Origin: Conus ventricosus | Lineage: Eukaryota; Mollusca; Gastropoda; Neogastropoda; Conidae | Direction: 5' to 3' | DNA: 64,000 nucleotides | NCBI GenBank assembly: GCA_018398815.1 | Contig: CM031603.1 | Location: forward strand, 36,236 to 100,235 | Part shown: in pieces, positions 22,563-32,705 of the stretch | Position numbering within the stretch: position 1 is the stretch's first letter | How the letters are laid out: every line of letters starts with the position of its first letter | Program-made: the position numbers and the translations under genes | The notes under the pieces: model-generated | Told to the model about the DNA's origin: nothing | Database searches by the model: none | Seen by the model: only the letters and a program-made list of their open reading frames with translations

Positions 22563-24330
22563 AAGGAGTAACCGCGTTGCGCTAAAATCGAGAGTTGCTG
22601 AACTAAATTCCGCTGGGTTCCCCCATCGATTTATTATATTTTAAGTTTTTTCCTCTTTAGAAAAAAATTTTCGGCCCCCCCCGATTTTTTTGGGAGTGGA
22701 TTTTTATTTTGGTGACAAACTCAAAATTCAAAAATTTTCAAAACCCATTTTCTTTTTCTTTTTTTTCAAAGACTTTCCAGGGCCTGGAAAATAACATCTT
22801 TTTCCCCAAACTTTCCCAAATTTTTCCCAAAACGCTACGAACCCTAAAAAAACCACCTGGTCCTTTTCCGTGGAAAAAAAATAAAGTTCCCCAATCGTCT
22901 TCCTCTGACGCCTTCCACCTGGACAGACTTTTTCTTGAGGCGATGAAACTTTTGCAGCCCCTCTGCCTTCCCTGCGGGTACCTTGCAGACCCTCCAAATG
23001 TCCTGGTAGTTGGTCTGTCACACCTGGAGGAAGGAAAACACATCCCAAAAGGAGGACGGGGAATTTGAAAAAGAAGCTTGTGCAGCACAAGGCAGGACAG
23101 CCATCGTAGAGGAAAAATGAGGGGGGGTTCTTCCTAAAAAAAATGAAATTTTCCCCAAAAACCCTTTCCCCCCGAGCTCCACGGGAATTTTTAAAGAGTC
23201 GGTCAGATTTTCCACCCAACGTGCAAAGGGTTGCAGAATTTTTTTGGCATTTGTACAGGTGAAACCCTTCTCCATCAAGTCCAGTAAATGTTTTTGCAAC
23301 GGTGCTTCAGATCTTTTGCTCCAGGCCATTTTGGACCCCGCATGAGGGAATAAAACCATTAAGATGGACATGCAGGGGTTCCCAGGGAAACCTCATGGGT
23401 TTCTTGAACAAGCCTCGGAGCATAAAAAACATTGCTTGTCTACTTTGTTAGACTAACAGACCCCAAAGTGCTGCATCACCCCCCTCCCACACTTTCATCA
23501 AAGATAAAAACCAATATAGTCAACACCAGCTGAGCCCCAAGCTTGTACTTTCTCTAGTTAAAGGGAAAATGGGAATCTTCATCATCTCCACTGTTCGTGG
23601 GAAGGTTTTCCCCAACCCGATCCATCTTGTGGACCCCGAGGTAGATCCCCACGACAGTTTTCAGTGCCTCTGGTCGATGCGGGCTTTTGCACAGGTCAAT
23701 AAGCACAGGTGCAGAGTAAAGGCCCGAATCTCCCCATTACACAAGTAGGGTTGCCGAAACAGAGTCCACAACATTTCAAAACAGTTTCCTTAAATATACA
23801 AAAATTCATGTTTTTCCCAAACAATAACAAAACATTTTCTGATTTATGGGATAACATTTTCGTCCACACAAGACACAAATTTAAAATTTGGGGCATGAGA
23901 CAGACAAAAAAAAGAAACGTTTACACTGACCAGGTAAAATCAAGCAAAAAAAACGAAGCAAACATACTTCTACAAAGTACCCCCCTCCCCCCAAAAAATA
24001 AATTAAAAAAAAAATAAAGCAAATTTGCCACTTTCTGACACAGAGACAAAGAAAATTCTCTGAAAAGTTTGTTTGTTAGTATTTGTCTTGTTCCTCCCCA
24101 AACACTCGGAGGAAAAAAATGAAAAAATTTTACCCCAATTTTTGGGTTATCTGTCCCCGACTGAACAACTTTGGTGCAGAAGACGTGCTTGCAGTCGACT
24201 CCATTTATGTAAAATTGCTCGTATCAAAGGAAAGGGGTGGTCCCCTTCCTGCAAAACAACAAAAACCAAAAAACATAACAAAAAGAATTTTCAACACCCC
24301 CAACACACACAAAAATAAATTCGAAATTGC
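22563..24330. other. Unassigned segment between hAT relic and LINE
   Basis: Minus-strand frames around 23715-23570 (KTVVGIYLGVHKMDRVGENL) and 23371-23018 (HLLDLMEKGFTCTNAKK) look more protein-like than their surroundings, but I cannot place them in a family. The upstream body of the CR1-like LINE would be expected here on the plus strand, and I could not recognise its catalytic motifs. Base quality is poor throughout. Confidence 0.35.
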
Positions 24331-24529
24331 ATAAGGAATTACAGAAGGATACTGAAACAAGTACAGTGGTCTGTACTTGAAAACCCTATATCTTAATGCA
24401 AAAAAATTAAAAAGTTTTTTCTAAAAAAAAAAAAAACCCCAAAAAGATTATAAAGAAAATTGGAGAAAAGGGAAAATAAAAATATCGAATGTGAGGAAGA
24501 GAAGACCTAGGTGTGCCTTTTTGAAAAAA

Positions 24530-24700
24530 AAGGAAATTTTCATTCAAAAATTTACTTTAAATCTAACAACTTACCGGGCTCACTAAGCAATAAGGCAGCA
24601 ATTTGCTACCCGCCTCTTTAAAACAAAAAGCCCCGTACGGCAAAAAAAACCCCCGAAAGGCCCGTCCTCGCGGCCAAAAACCCCCCTCTTTTCGGGGTAA
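24530..24700. repeat. DIRS inverted terminal repeat (element 3' end)
   Basis: GGGCTCACTAAGCAATAAGG then CAGCAATTTGCTACC pairs with the complement of 29690-29845 (GGTAGC-like, TTGCTGCC, TTATTGCATTAGTGAGCC). Similarity extends over about 140 bases with indels. Confidence 0.85.
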
Positions 24701-24761
24701 AAAAAACCCCTGACGGAGAACCCTGATGGAAAAGGAAAGGGGGGGAGGTAGGAGGGTTTTC

Positions 24762-24840
24762 CGCGTGAGCCACGGTAAGTAGTTAGATAAACGTAATTTT
24801 AGAATGAAAATTTCCTTTAAATACACATACTATACCGGGC
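24762..24840. repeat. DIRS internal complementary region
   Basis: The left half (GTGAGCCACGGTAAGTAGTT to GAATGAAAATTTCC) is the complement of the outer 3' end at 24531-24581. The right half (TTTAAATACACATACTATAC) is the complement of the outer 5' end at 29821-29846. This junction is the template thought to join the two ends during replication of DIRS elements, and it fixes the element limits to within a few bases. Confidence 0.82.
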
Positions 24841-24899
24841 TAAAGCGAGTGCCCTACCTGGAAGGAGGGGCCCCCTGGTTCCCCCCTGGAGGCAAGAAG

Positions 24900-25400
24900 G
24901 CCATGGTGGGGGGAGATGGGAAAGTTGCGCCACCACGCGATCATGCCCCCAGACCCATCATCACGCAAAGGGGAAAAGTCGCGAGGTAGAAAGGTGAAAG
25001 GTGCCGGGGGCCGCCAATATGCGGCATCCACACCCAATGCGGCATTATGACTAGCCAGCAAGCCCAAGCCCTAATCATGGGTCTAGGGAGGAAACAGCCC
25101 AAACCCTTCAGGGCCGCTACCAGCTTTAATGACTTCTTCCCACGAAGATTGAAGAGCGCCTATTCCTCCTTAAACCTTCGTTTTAAAGAGAAACAGGGGC
25201 GCGCTTGGAACGAAAATTCGTGCGTTCCTATATCCCCAAAGCGCGAACCGGCAGAGAGTGCGGTCTTCTCGCCCGGGGGGAGAAAGAAGGGGGGGAAAAT
25301 GGAATGGGCGGGGGAAAAAGAACCTGGGAAAATGGGTTTTTCGCAAAAGTCGGGGAGGAGGGGAAAGATATCGAGCCATCCGGTTTTGGAAGCGACCCCC
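24900..25400 (-). pseudogene. DIRS tyrosine recombinase (YR) domain
   Basis: The minus strand reads AKNP-type lead-in, then REDRTLC (about 25260), an LFLFKTK segment, THD near 25080, and AYWRPPAPFTFLPRDFSPLR (25025-24966). The family pattern is REDRTLCPVRAL...LF...K, H.VR, then A.W....TF..FYLRD. A stop and several frameshifts interrupt it. The recombinase replaces the integrase of other retrotransposons. Confidence 0.78.
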
Positions 25401-25899
25401 GGCGGGCCCCTAAGGGCGTGGGCCCTCCCTGCAGGCCCCCCCCGAGCCGGGAACGAGAAAGGTGTTTTTTAAGGAAAGGAATTTCAGAGAACCTCCCGGG
25501 GGGCTGAAGGGGAACCTGAGGGGAGAGGACTAGAAAAAATCCCACCCGGGGACGGCGGGGGATCGGGGGCCCCCTGTAGGGGCCCCCCTCTGACCAATCC
25601 CGCAGAAGGGGTCGTCCCGAAGGGGGGGCCCCCCCAACGGCGATAGGGGTGGGAAAAAGCCCCCCCGTTGAACCTAAAAAGGGGCTGAAAGATTTTTCCC
25701 GATGACAGAAAGGCAGGTAGTTTCCCAATGCATTTAGAAGGAGAATGATGGATACCGCGTGGGAGCACCAAGAAGCCCCATTCCTGGCCTATGACACTTT
25801 GGGGCCCGCCCCGTGGGCATGTTTTCCCCAAGGCCGTTACCCCGGGGAGGCGCCTCGTGCAACAGCGGTCCCGCACAGAAAACCAGCTGAAGTGCCAGT

Positions 25900-26630
25900 T
25901 TTGGGTTTCCCTTGGAAGCCCACCCCCGGCTGGGCAGGGACCTTTCCTTTAAGGCGACGGTATCGGGGCACGACGACGGTGTAACGTTCCGGAAACCACG
26001 CTTGGGGCCGGCCCCGCGTGACCACCAGAAAAGCGTGGCTCATTTCCCTTCCTTGCGGAAACCTTTCCCCAAAAGGGGGGAAAGGGGGAAAGGCATAGCC
26101 GTCAGGGCCACCAAGGGGGGACGGGGGTCCCCGGCCCACGGCCGGATCCAACGGGGGGACATACATTTTAACGGTGGTTGAAAGGTCGAAAAGGTCCACC
26201 TGTGGTTGAACCAAAACCAAAGGTTCTAGGGTCGAGTGGACGGGAGCCCTTCTGGGGGGGAAAAACCCCTGTGCGACCTGCTGAGGGGGTCCGCGAGAAA
26301 TTTTATCTTCCCAAAAAGCTTGGGCCGAGAGGGAAAAGGGGGGGGGGGGGGGGGGGAAAAAAAAAGGTTCCCCCCGGGAAGGGATGAAAAGCGCCCCCCC
26401 CCGGATTAACCGCCACCGTTGGTTGCGGTGGTTTAGGGAATGGTTTTTCCTTTAGGGAAAGGGGGGAAAAATCCTTGAGGGGTTGGGAAAACGGCTTTCC
26501 CGCTCCAGCCATTGATTGCCAGGACCCCCCCTTTTCCGGGGACCCTAGCCAGGAGGCCGTCAGAGAGTGACATGGGCACCCCCCGGGCGGGACCGTCCGT
26601 GAACAGGCCCCCTGTGGAGGGGGGAGAGAT
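25900..26630 (-). pseudogene. DIRS RNase H and following domain
   Basis: FTDGPARGVPMSLSDGLLAR with VPGKGGVLAINGW and FPKGKTI (26610-26433) corresponds to the TDAS..GWGAH....G.W...E...SINVLE...L..F...L of DIRS RNase H. TVAVNP.GG (about 26420) follows as the NK.GG region. Then VDLFDLSTTVKMYVPPLDP, with DGYAFPPFPPF and FPERYT (26196-26000), matches the VDLFA....P.YVSP.PDP....D......YAFPPF..I block. Confidence 0.78.
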
Positions 26631-27629
26631 GGGGCCCCCTGAGCTAGCCAGGGCGGGAGTCCATTGACCACCGATGACTGGAACCACGCCCGAGGGATCG
26701 GAAGGTCCCCCGACTGATGCCGAGACCAACGTTGCGAAAAAAGGGGTTGAAAACGGGCGTTTGTGAGACGTCCGGGGCACTAAGGGGGCCAAGCTCCACA
26801 ACCCAGAAGAAGGCCAAACTTTTTGGCTGGGGCCTGATCCAAGGAAAGGGGGTGGGCCAAGATGCTGGGGGCGAAAAAGCGCGGGGGGGGTCGGAGAGAC
26901 CCGCCCGTCGGGGGTGTGGAAACCCTGCCCAGAAACTGAAACTGGCGCGGGGGTGAATCGGCTTCCCTGTTGTAACAATCCCTGCGACAGAGGGTTTAAA
27001 ACCTGTAGGGCTTGCTGGGAGACAGACACGGTGTTTAGAGCAATTCTTTGTTTTTAGCGCAGGGGTTTTTTCAGCTGCAGAACAAGCTGTGAATCAGGGG
27101 AGGAAAGGGGGTTTTCTGCAGGGCCCCTCCCCCAGCCCAGCTAACCGCCTATATTCGGGGCCAAATGAAAAGTCATTGGCAACTGGTCTGGCAGCAAAGC
27201 TTCGGCAAGGTTAGCGGCTTACAAATGGGGGGGTTAGGTTGATAATTAGTTATTGAATGAAAAATGTAATATAATTTCAATTTTAGATGACTAATTTGGG
27301 GAATTCCCCAAAAAATTCTTTTTAAAACCAAAAATCGACTGGGTTTATTTTTTGTAGAAACAAGATCCCCATGAAACTTGTACGCAAAGGGCAGGCAATA
27401 TTTAAAAAATGACAAAAACACAATATTGTCAAAAATGACGTCATCCTTTCTGGGAAATTAATTTTCCTAGTTAAGTATACCAAAAATTTTAACATCCCTG
27501 CTCAACGACGCAAAAAAATATGGATTTCAAATCGTAAAGCCCGTTTGTTTTTCCCTTTCAAATAAGTGTCTCAATAAGGGCGGAAATGAAACGTGAGAGT
27601 GCTGGTGAGCAAGGAAAGCCCAAAGTCTA

Positions 27630-28200
27630 GATAGCCTTCAAACAAAACCTTTCTCCCCCGGGGGGGGAAAAAATTCCCCAGCCACCTTCGTGAAAACCCA
27701 GGGGGCCGGGGCTAGTCCAAAGGGGAAAACCCGAACTGAAAAAAAACGGCCTCTCCACGCGAAGCGAGTTTCTTCCTGCCCTTTGGGGGGGGTCAAGAAA
27801 AGGAAGTAGCTCCTTCAAGTCGATGGGGTCCCCCCAGTCGCCAGGATGCGGACGCGGGCTGACTTGGGTTTCCCCCGAAAACGGGACATAAAAAACCTTC
27901 AAGGCAAAATCTGAACCTCTCCACCCCGAAGTTGGGGACCCCAAAAACGGCATAAAAACCGGGGAGGAATGGAAGAAACTTTTCCCGTGGGTCCCCCTTT
28001 TGGGTAACACAAAGGACCTCCGGTTTTGGCCCGAGAGGCAGCCAAAACCCCGGGGGGAGCGAAAGGGGGAGGGGGAAACGTGAAGGGCCTTCACCTGCAC
28101 CCCAAGGAAGACAAACCCCCACCGATCACCCCCAGCCCAAGGGCTTGCGGGAAGCCGCTCCCAGGCACTGAGGTGCCTGGACAACTGCCCACAGGAAAGC
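27630..28200 (-). pseudogene. DIRS reverse transcriptase domain
   Basis: In order on minus: GQLSRHLSAWERL and LGVIGGGLS (RT entry), PGFYAVFGVP (27963-27934, family PGFYS.LFLVPK), LKVFYVPFSGETQV, then GDWGDPIDLKE (27842-27810). The last is the motif before the first catalytic Asp (GDW..SIDLKDAY in the family). RNSLRVE and FPLW.SPGPLGF follow, matching RKYLRF and LPFGLSTAP.VF. The YADD-type motif is not readable because the frame is lost below 27630. Confidence 0.8.
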
Positions 28201-29689
28201 CCTGGGGGAAGTACCCAGTCGGGGGGCGACTGGGGGTGGGGCCCTCGAGGCGGGGGCTTTCGGAACCCCCCCGCCGATCGGGGGGCCCCACCCCCCTTTG
28301 GGTTTCCTGCCTCTGGTCCCCCCGGGGGCCCAAAAGACCGTCCCCTTGGGGGAGAAGGACCCGGGACGAGAAAGGCGCGGCGCCTTCGTTTTGAACCGGG
28401 GGGTGGGGGAAGGGGCCTGACGAAAGGCGAGGGCACGCCAAAATCGGCCTGCTCAGAAGGGGCCCGCACTGATTCCCGAACAGAGACCCCGACTTGACAG
28501 GCAAGGGGAGGGAACCGGGCAGTGGGAAAAGGGGCACAGAAAATGCCAATAGGGCCCCTCTCCTAGCCAGAACGAGCAAGGACCCCGAGAAGGCCCCAGC
28601 CGAATATTAAACCCTTTAGCCCTTGACGTACAGGCACCACAGCAGTTTTGGGGCCCCCGGACTGGCGGAGGCGAAAGGAAACCCGAATCAAACCCAAGGG
28701 CAACACTAGTCCCCCTAAAAGGAATCCAAAAAAGGGGTCCAAACCCCCCCCGGCCAACTCTTCCCACTCCGCAAGGCAAGGGGGCCCGGGAGGGAGATGC
28801 CTGCACGGGGGAGGGCTGGGGAAAAACCCCCACCCGGGGGAAACCCCCGGGGAGGGGGCGAGGGGAAAACCCAGTTCGGGGGTATTTTCCCTTGGGCCCC
28901 TGGGGCCCAAGGCAAAGGCCCTGACCCCCTATAGGGGGGGGCTGAAATTGGCGCTGGGCCCCAACCCCGAAAGTGGGGGGCCCAATGTCCCTCCCCTGAG
29001 GGGGGCCGGGGGAGAGGGCGAACCCCGGTGGACTGCCCAAAAGCAGAGGCAGACAATGAGGGGGGGGAAGGGGAAAAAACCGGGGCGAACAATCGAGCCC
29101 TTGACAGGGTTGCTCCCTTGGGGTCGCCACCGGGGGAGGGGGGGGGACCCTAGTCCCCCCCCATGCCGCGCCTCCTAAGGCCCGTACACCTTTGATCGCC
29201 ATGGGGAAACGAAACTGGACATAAACACTGAACACGGGGTGACAACGGGGCAAGAACCGCGGCTGATCGTCACCTTTTTGGGCAAAGGGGCGAATCAGCA
29301 AAACCCCAGCTGAGCGACCCGCACAAAAGGGGTTGCGAGAAAAAGCCGCGGACGGGATCGCAGAACCGAAGCTGAGCCGACACCGCCGAATTTGAGGGTT
29401 CGTGAAAAAGCCGCTGTCACGACAAAAGAACCAAGCTGTTGAGGGAACCCTCGGAGAAATGACGCTGAAGGGAGAGGGAATTTAGGGCTATAGACAAAAA
29501 CCTGCCGCGAGAGTGGGAATCGAAAAACGAAACTCTAATTCTGCCTTACCCCCCAAAACCCCTTCAGACGTTTTTCCCTTAAGTGAAAAAATAAGCAAGG
29601 CACCAAAGAAAAGCAAAAACAACGATCGATTGCGAGAAAAGTCAAAAATACTTAGCTGTCCATGTACACGCGGCTTAACGGGAAAATGG
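28200..29689 (-). pseudogene. DIRS 5' region, gag-like, unreadable
   Basis: The position between the 5' terminal repeat and RT is where gag sits in DIRS elements. The longest minus frame (28453-29301) is Pro/Gly/Arg-rich through runs of C and G, and I cannot match it to any gag motif. Homopolymer inflation probably hides the real frame. Confidence 0.4.
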
Positions 29690-29845
29690 CTGCCGAGAAA
29701 AGAGGACAGTTCTGAGCATGCGCGAGGCACAGGCCCTTTCAGGGGTTTTGTTGTCCTACGGACTTTATGTATACGAGGCAGGGATAGCAAATTGCTGCCG
29801 CTTATTGCATTAGTGAGCCACGTATAGTATGTGTAATTAAATTTG
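29690..29845. repeat. DIRS inverted terminal repeat (element 5' end)
   Basis: It is the complement of 24530-24700. The outermost part TAGTATGTGTAATTAAATTT is represented in complement in the internal complementary region. LINE coding sequence begins immediately after, at 29848. Confidence 0.85.
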
Positions 29846-30579
29846 TTATTTGACAATCATATTGTGAAAGTATTAAAAAGGCTAACAGAATGATTGAAAT
29901 AATGAGAAAAAACCTTTACATTTATAGAAAAGGACACTTTTTTCACAATTATATAAGACACTAGTTAGATCTGTTCTTGAATATATGGAAATACTGTATG
30001 GAATCCAATGCTAAAGAGACAATCAGAAGCTCTAAAACAGGTACAAAGAAGAGCAACCAAGATGATTCATAATATAAAAGATTACTCATATCAGGAAAGA
30101 TTAAAAATATCTACAACTTCCAACACTTAAGGCAAAAGAGTAAGAGGAGACTTGATTCAAGCATATAAGATATTTAATGGAATTGATGATGCTGATAAAG
30201 CATGCTTTTTTTTGTACTCCACAGAAACATATTACAAGGAACAGTGAAGATAAGATATTTAAACAATATTCCAGAACTAATTTGAGAAAATTCACTTTTA
30301 CTGAGTAACCAATTTGGAATGAACTAACAGTTAACATCAAACGTGCACCTAGTATTAATGTTTTTAAGAACCTCATAGATAAACATGAATTATTAACTAA
30401 CAAAAAATATGAGTTTGATGGATAATAGGACTGAGCTAGCCTACGACTTGACCAAGGGTCACGAAAAAAAAAATGATGTATACATACAGAAGGGGCGTAA
30501 AAGCCTAAATAGGCTAAGTTGTTTTTGATAACAACGCCCCTGATTCTGATCCTGATCCTGATGTATACACACACACTCG

Positions 30580-30931
30580 TTCTCTCTCGCTCTTGAATAA
30601 GTCTGAATGAATACTTGCCGGTTCAATCATTGAGCCCAGTGTCTGGTTCGTCATCTGGTTTCCAGATGTTTCTGGTGATCTTTCGTTGTCAAGTGTCTCA
30701 TCAGCAAGGATTTTCCCTTGAACCATAGTTCAAGATCACCGAACACCATTCACTTTTGGCTTTTCCAGCGATGTCGATTTTGTGAATGGCATCGCCAAGT
30801 CGAACCACCATTTCTTTTGTCTTCAGAGTCACCGTTGTAGTTTCTTCCAACCACTTGTTGTTCCATCTATTTTTCACACCACTGTCCACTTGAGCAAGGG
30901 AAACTTGCTGATCTTTGCCTAGTTTAGACAT
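30580..30931 (-). pseudogene. BED-type zinc-finger fragment of a second transposase-like gene
   Basis: From a Met at 30931 the minus strand reads NRWNNKWLEET, then RLGDAIHKIDIAGKAKSEWC, SVILNYGSR and, after a frameshift, LLMRHLTTKDHQKHLETR. This is a C..C..H..H-type BED finger as found at the N-terminus of hAT-derived proteins; the first Cys is replaced by Ser. It is cut short by the 3' end of the LINE. It could be the true N-terminal exon of the transposase at 19415-22532, but that relic has its own finger, so a separate element is more likely. Confidence 0.55.
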
Positions 30932-31479
30932 TGTTGAATATTTTGACAAGTATTTGCGGTGCAAAGGTTTTAGAAACAGGAGATCCCAGCATAAAATCTT
31001 GCGATGATTTGACTGTGCTGTTTCGTGACCTAGTTTTGCTTTTGTACCATTTGCGAATAATAGCCTGCTCCGTATGGAAACAACCAGCCTTGTGAAACCG
31101 CTACAAGTACAGTCGTTCTCAAACGGCTTAAGATGTTGGTTCAAGCTAGCCTATTCGAGCTCTCGCACGCAGCACAGTCAAAGCAGTACCACAGAAATGA
31201 CTAACACTTCATTGACCAAATTCGCTGAGTCCTTGCCATTTCCGCGGCAACCGTAAGTGGTTTGGAGCAAACTGCCAAATTGCGCCATCGAGTCTGTGGC
31301 GAAGTCGGATCACCGAGACCTTGGCTAAGTCGGCCCAAAAGTCTGTAGCGCTCGGTTCGACGGTCGGAAATTTAGGTCACACCCCCCTTACCCCCCTCCA
31401 TTTTCTCAACGGATTTGAACGAATCACGAAAATGACCCATCTGAGCTTTTCATGGTCGGAAATCCGACTATTGTCGGAA
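30932..31479. other. Subterminal region of the hAT-like element
   Basis: It holds no coding motifs. The GTCGGAAAT motif repeats at 31366, 31456 and 31473, partly as near-palindromes, close to the right inverted terminus. The frame upstream of Met 30931 is open to 31144 but looks non-coding. Confidence 0.5.
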
Positions 31480-31492
31480 AATCTCATGCCTG

Positions 31493-32205
31493 AATTCCAC
31501 CCCACTCTGACCTCACCATCCACCCCACCCGACCTGACCTCACCCACCCACCCCACTCTGACCTCACCACCCATCCCACCTGACCCCACCACCCACCCCA
31601 CCCTGACCTCACCACCCACCCCATCCTGACCTGACCTGACCACCCACCCCACTCTGACCTCACCATCCATCCCACCCTGACCTGACCTCACCACCTACCC
31701 CACCCTGACCCCACCACCCACCCCACCCTGACCCCACCACCCACCCCACCCTGACCTCACCACCCACCCCACCCTGACCTCACCACCCACCCCACTCTGA
31801 CCTCACCACCCATCCCACCCTGACCCCACCACCCACCCCACCCTGACCTGACCTCACCACCCACCCCACTCTGACCTCACCACCCATCCCACTCTGACCT
31901 CACCACCCATCCCACCCTGACCTACCTCACCACCCCCCCCACCCTGACCTCACCATCCATCCCACCCTGACCTGACCTCACCACCCACCCCACCCTGACC
32001 TCACCACCCACCCCCACCCTGACCTCACCACCCACCCCACTCTGACCTCACCACCTATCCCACCCTGACCCCACCACCCACCCCACTCTGACCTCACCAT
32101 CCACCCCACCCTGACCCACCACCGACCCCACCCTGACCTGACCTCACCACCCACCCCACCCTGACCCACCACCCACCCCACCCTGACCTCCATCATGACC
32201 TGACC
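31493..32205. repeat. GGTGGGGT-type minisatellite, right part (~30 units)
   Basis: It continues the array at 18660-18821 after the inserted elements. The units CACCCACCCCACCCTGACCT / GACCTCAC alternate CACTCTG and CACCCTG variants. Open frames on minus are Gly/Val/Arg repeats. Confidence 0.95.
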
Positions 32206-32214
32206 AAGTTTCTG

Positions 32215-32705
32215 GCATCGCCTGAACTGTGTCAGCGCTAGGCTGTGTAGGTCTTTGGTGTTTCTTCTGTGTGTCAGCGCTAGGCTGTGTAGGTCTTTGT
32301 TGTTTCTTTGGTGAGGTCTTTGCTGTTTCTTCTGGTGTAGTCTTTGCTGTTTCTTCTGGTGTAGGGCTTTGCTGTTTCTCTGTGTAGGTCTTTGTTGTTT
32401 CTTCTGGTGTAGGTCTTTGCTGTTTCTTCTGGTGTAGGTCTTTGTTGTTTCTTCTGGTGTGTCAGCGCTAGGCTGTGTAGGTCTTTGTTGTTTTCTTCTG
32501 GTGTGTCAGCGCTAGGCTGTGTAGGTCTTTGTTTTTCTTCTGGTGTGTCAGCGCCAGGCTGTTTAGGTCTTTGTTGTTTCTTCTGGTGTGTCAGCGCCAG
32601 GCTGTGTAGGTCTTGTTGTTTCTTCTGGTGTGTCAGCGCCAGCTGTGTAGGCTTTGTTGTTTCTTCTGGTGTGTCAGCGCCAGGCTGTGTAGGTCTTTGT
32701 TGTTC
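32215..32705. repeat. ~44-bp / 26-bp composite minisatellite
   Basis: The units contain GTCTTTGTTGTTTCTTCTGG and TGTGTCAGCGCTAGGCTGTG. A shorter subunit without the TGTCAGCGC part is repeated at 32297-32460. Confidence 0.93.

Larger units (their letters stand above)
24530..29845 (-). mobile_element. DIRS-type tyrosine-recombinase retrotransposon
   Basis: The ends are inverted repeats of about 150 bases (24530-24700 against 29690-29845). Next to the 3' repeat lies an internal complementary region (24762-24840) joining the complements of both outer ends, as in DIRS1. On the minus strand the order is a Pro-rich gag-like region, RT (about 28200-27630), RNase H (about 26630-26390) with its downstream domain (about 26200-25900), and tyrosine recombinase (about 25400-24900). 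Frames shift often, but the motif order is complete for the family. It inserted into a CR1-like LINE, whose reading continues on both sides. No target duplication is visible, as expected for recombinase-mediated insertion. Confidence 0.87.
24335..30560 (+). mobile_element. CR1/Jockey-like LINE, 3' part, split by the DIRS insertion
   Basis: The plus strand at 24335-24529 carries remnants of the segment after the RT palm (LQKD, then KKIIKKIGEKGK, KYRM and DLGV in shifting frames). The sequence resumes directly at 29848 with FDNHIVK, KKANRMIEIMRK, LYKTLVRSVLEY, GNTVWNP, QVQRRATKMI and GDLIQAYKIFNGID. This order is the conserved C-terminus of CR1/Jockey-type ORF2 proteins. The 3' end has a short tandem tail (CTGATCCTGATCCTGATGTA, about 30540-30563). 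It has several frameshifts and stops, so it is a dead copy. The interval 24530-29845 is the nested DIRS element. Confidence 0.72.
18822..31492 (-). mobile_element. Insertion with 13-bp terminal inverted repeats (hAT-like), containing nested elements
   Basis: The left end reads CAGGCATGAGATT (18822-18834) and the right end is its exact complement AATCTCATGCCTG (31480-31492). The flanks on both sides belong to the same minisatellite. Flanking 8-mers ACCATCCA and AATTCCAC are similar but not identical, so the expected 8-bp hAT target duplication is only weakly supported. A minus-strand hAT-type transposase relic lies inside (19415-22532). Near the right end a GTCGGAAAT motif recurs (31366, 31456, 31473), typical of subterminal binding sites. 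Its present 12.7-kb size is explained by the LINE and DIRS insertions. The right terminus could instead belong to the separate BED-finger fragment at 30580-30931. Confidence 0.62.

Noticed and set aside
23365..23400. LINE RT motif resembling GVPQGS
   Set aside because: The distance to the later LINE segments (about 0.9 kb to the following region) is too large for the family spacing, and the flanking residues do not fit.
28453..29301. 282-codon minus frame as a novel Pro-rich protein
   Set aside because: It lies inside the DIRS element at the gag position, and its Pro/Gly runs come from inflated C/G homopolymers.
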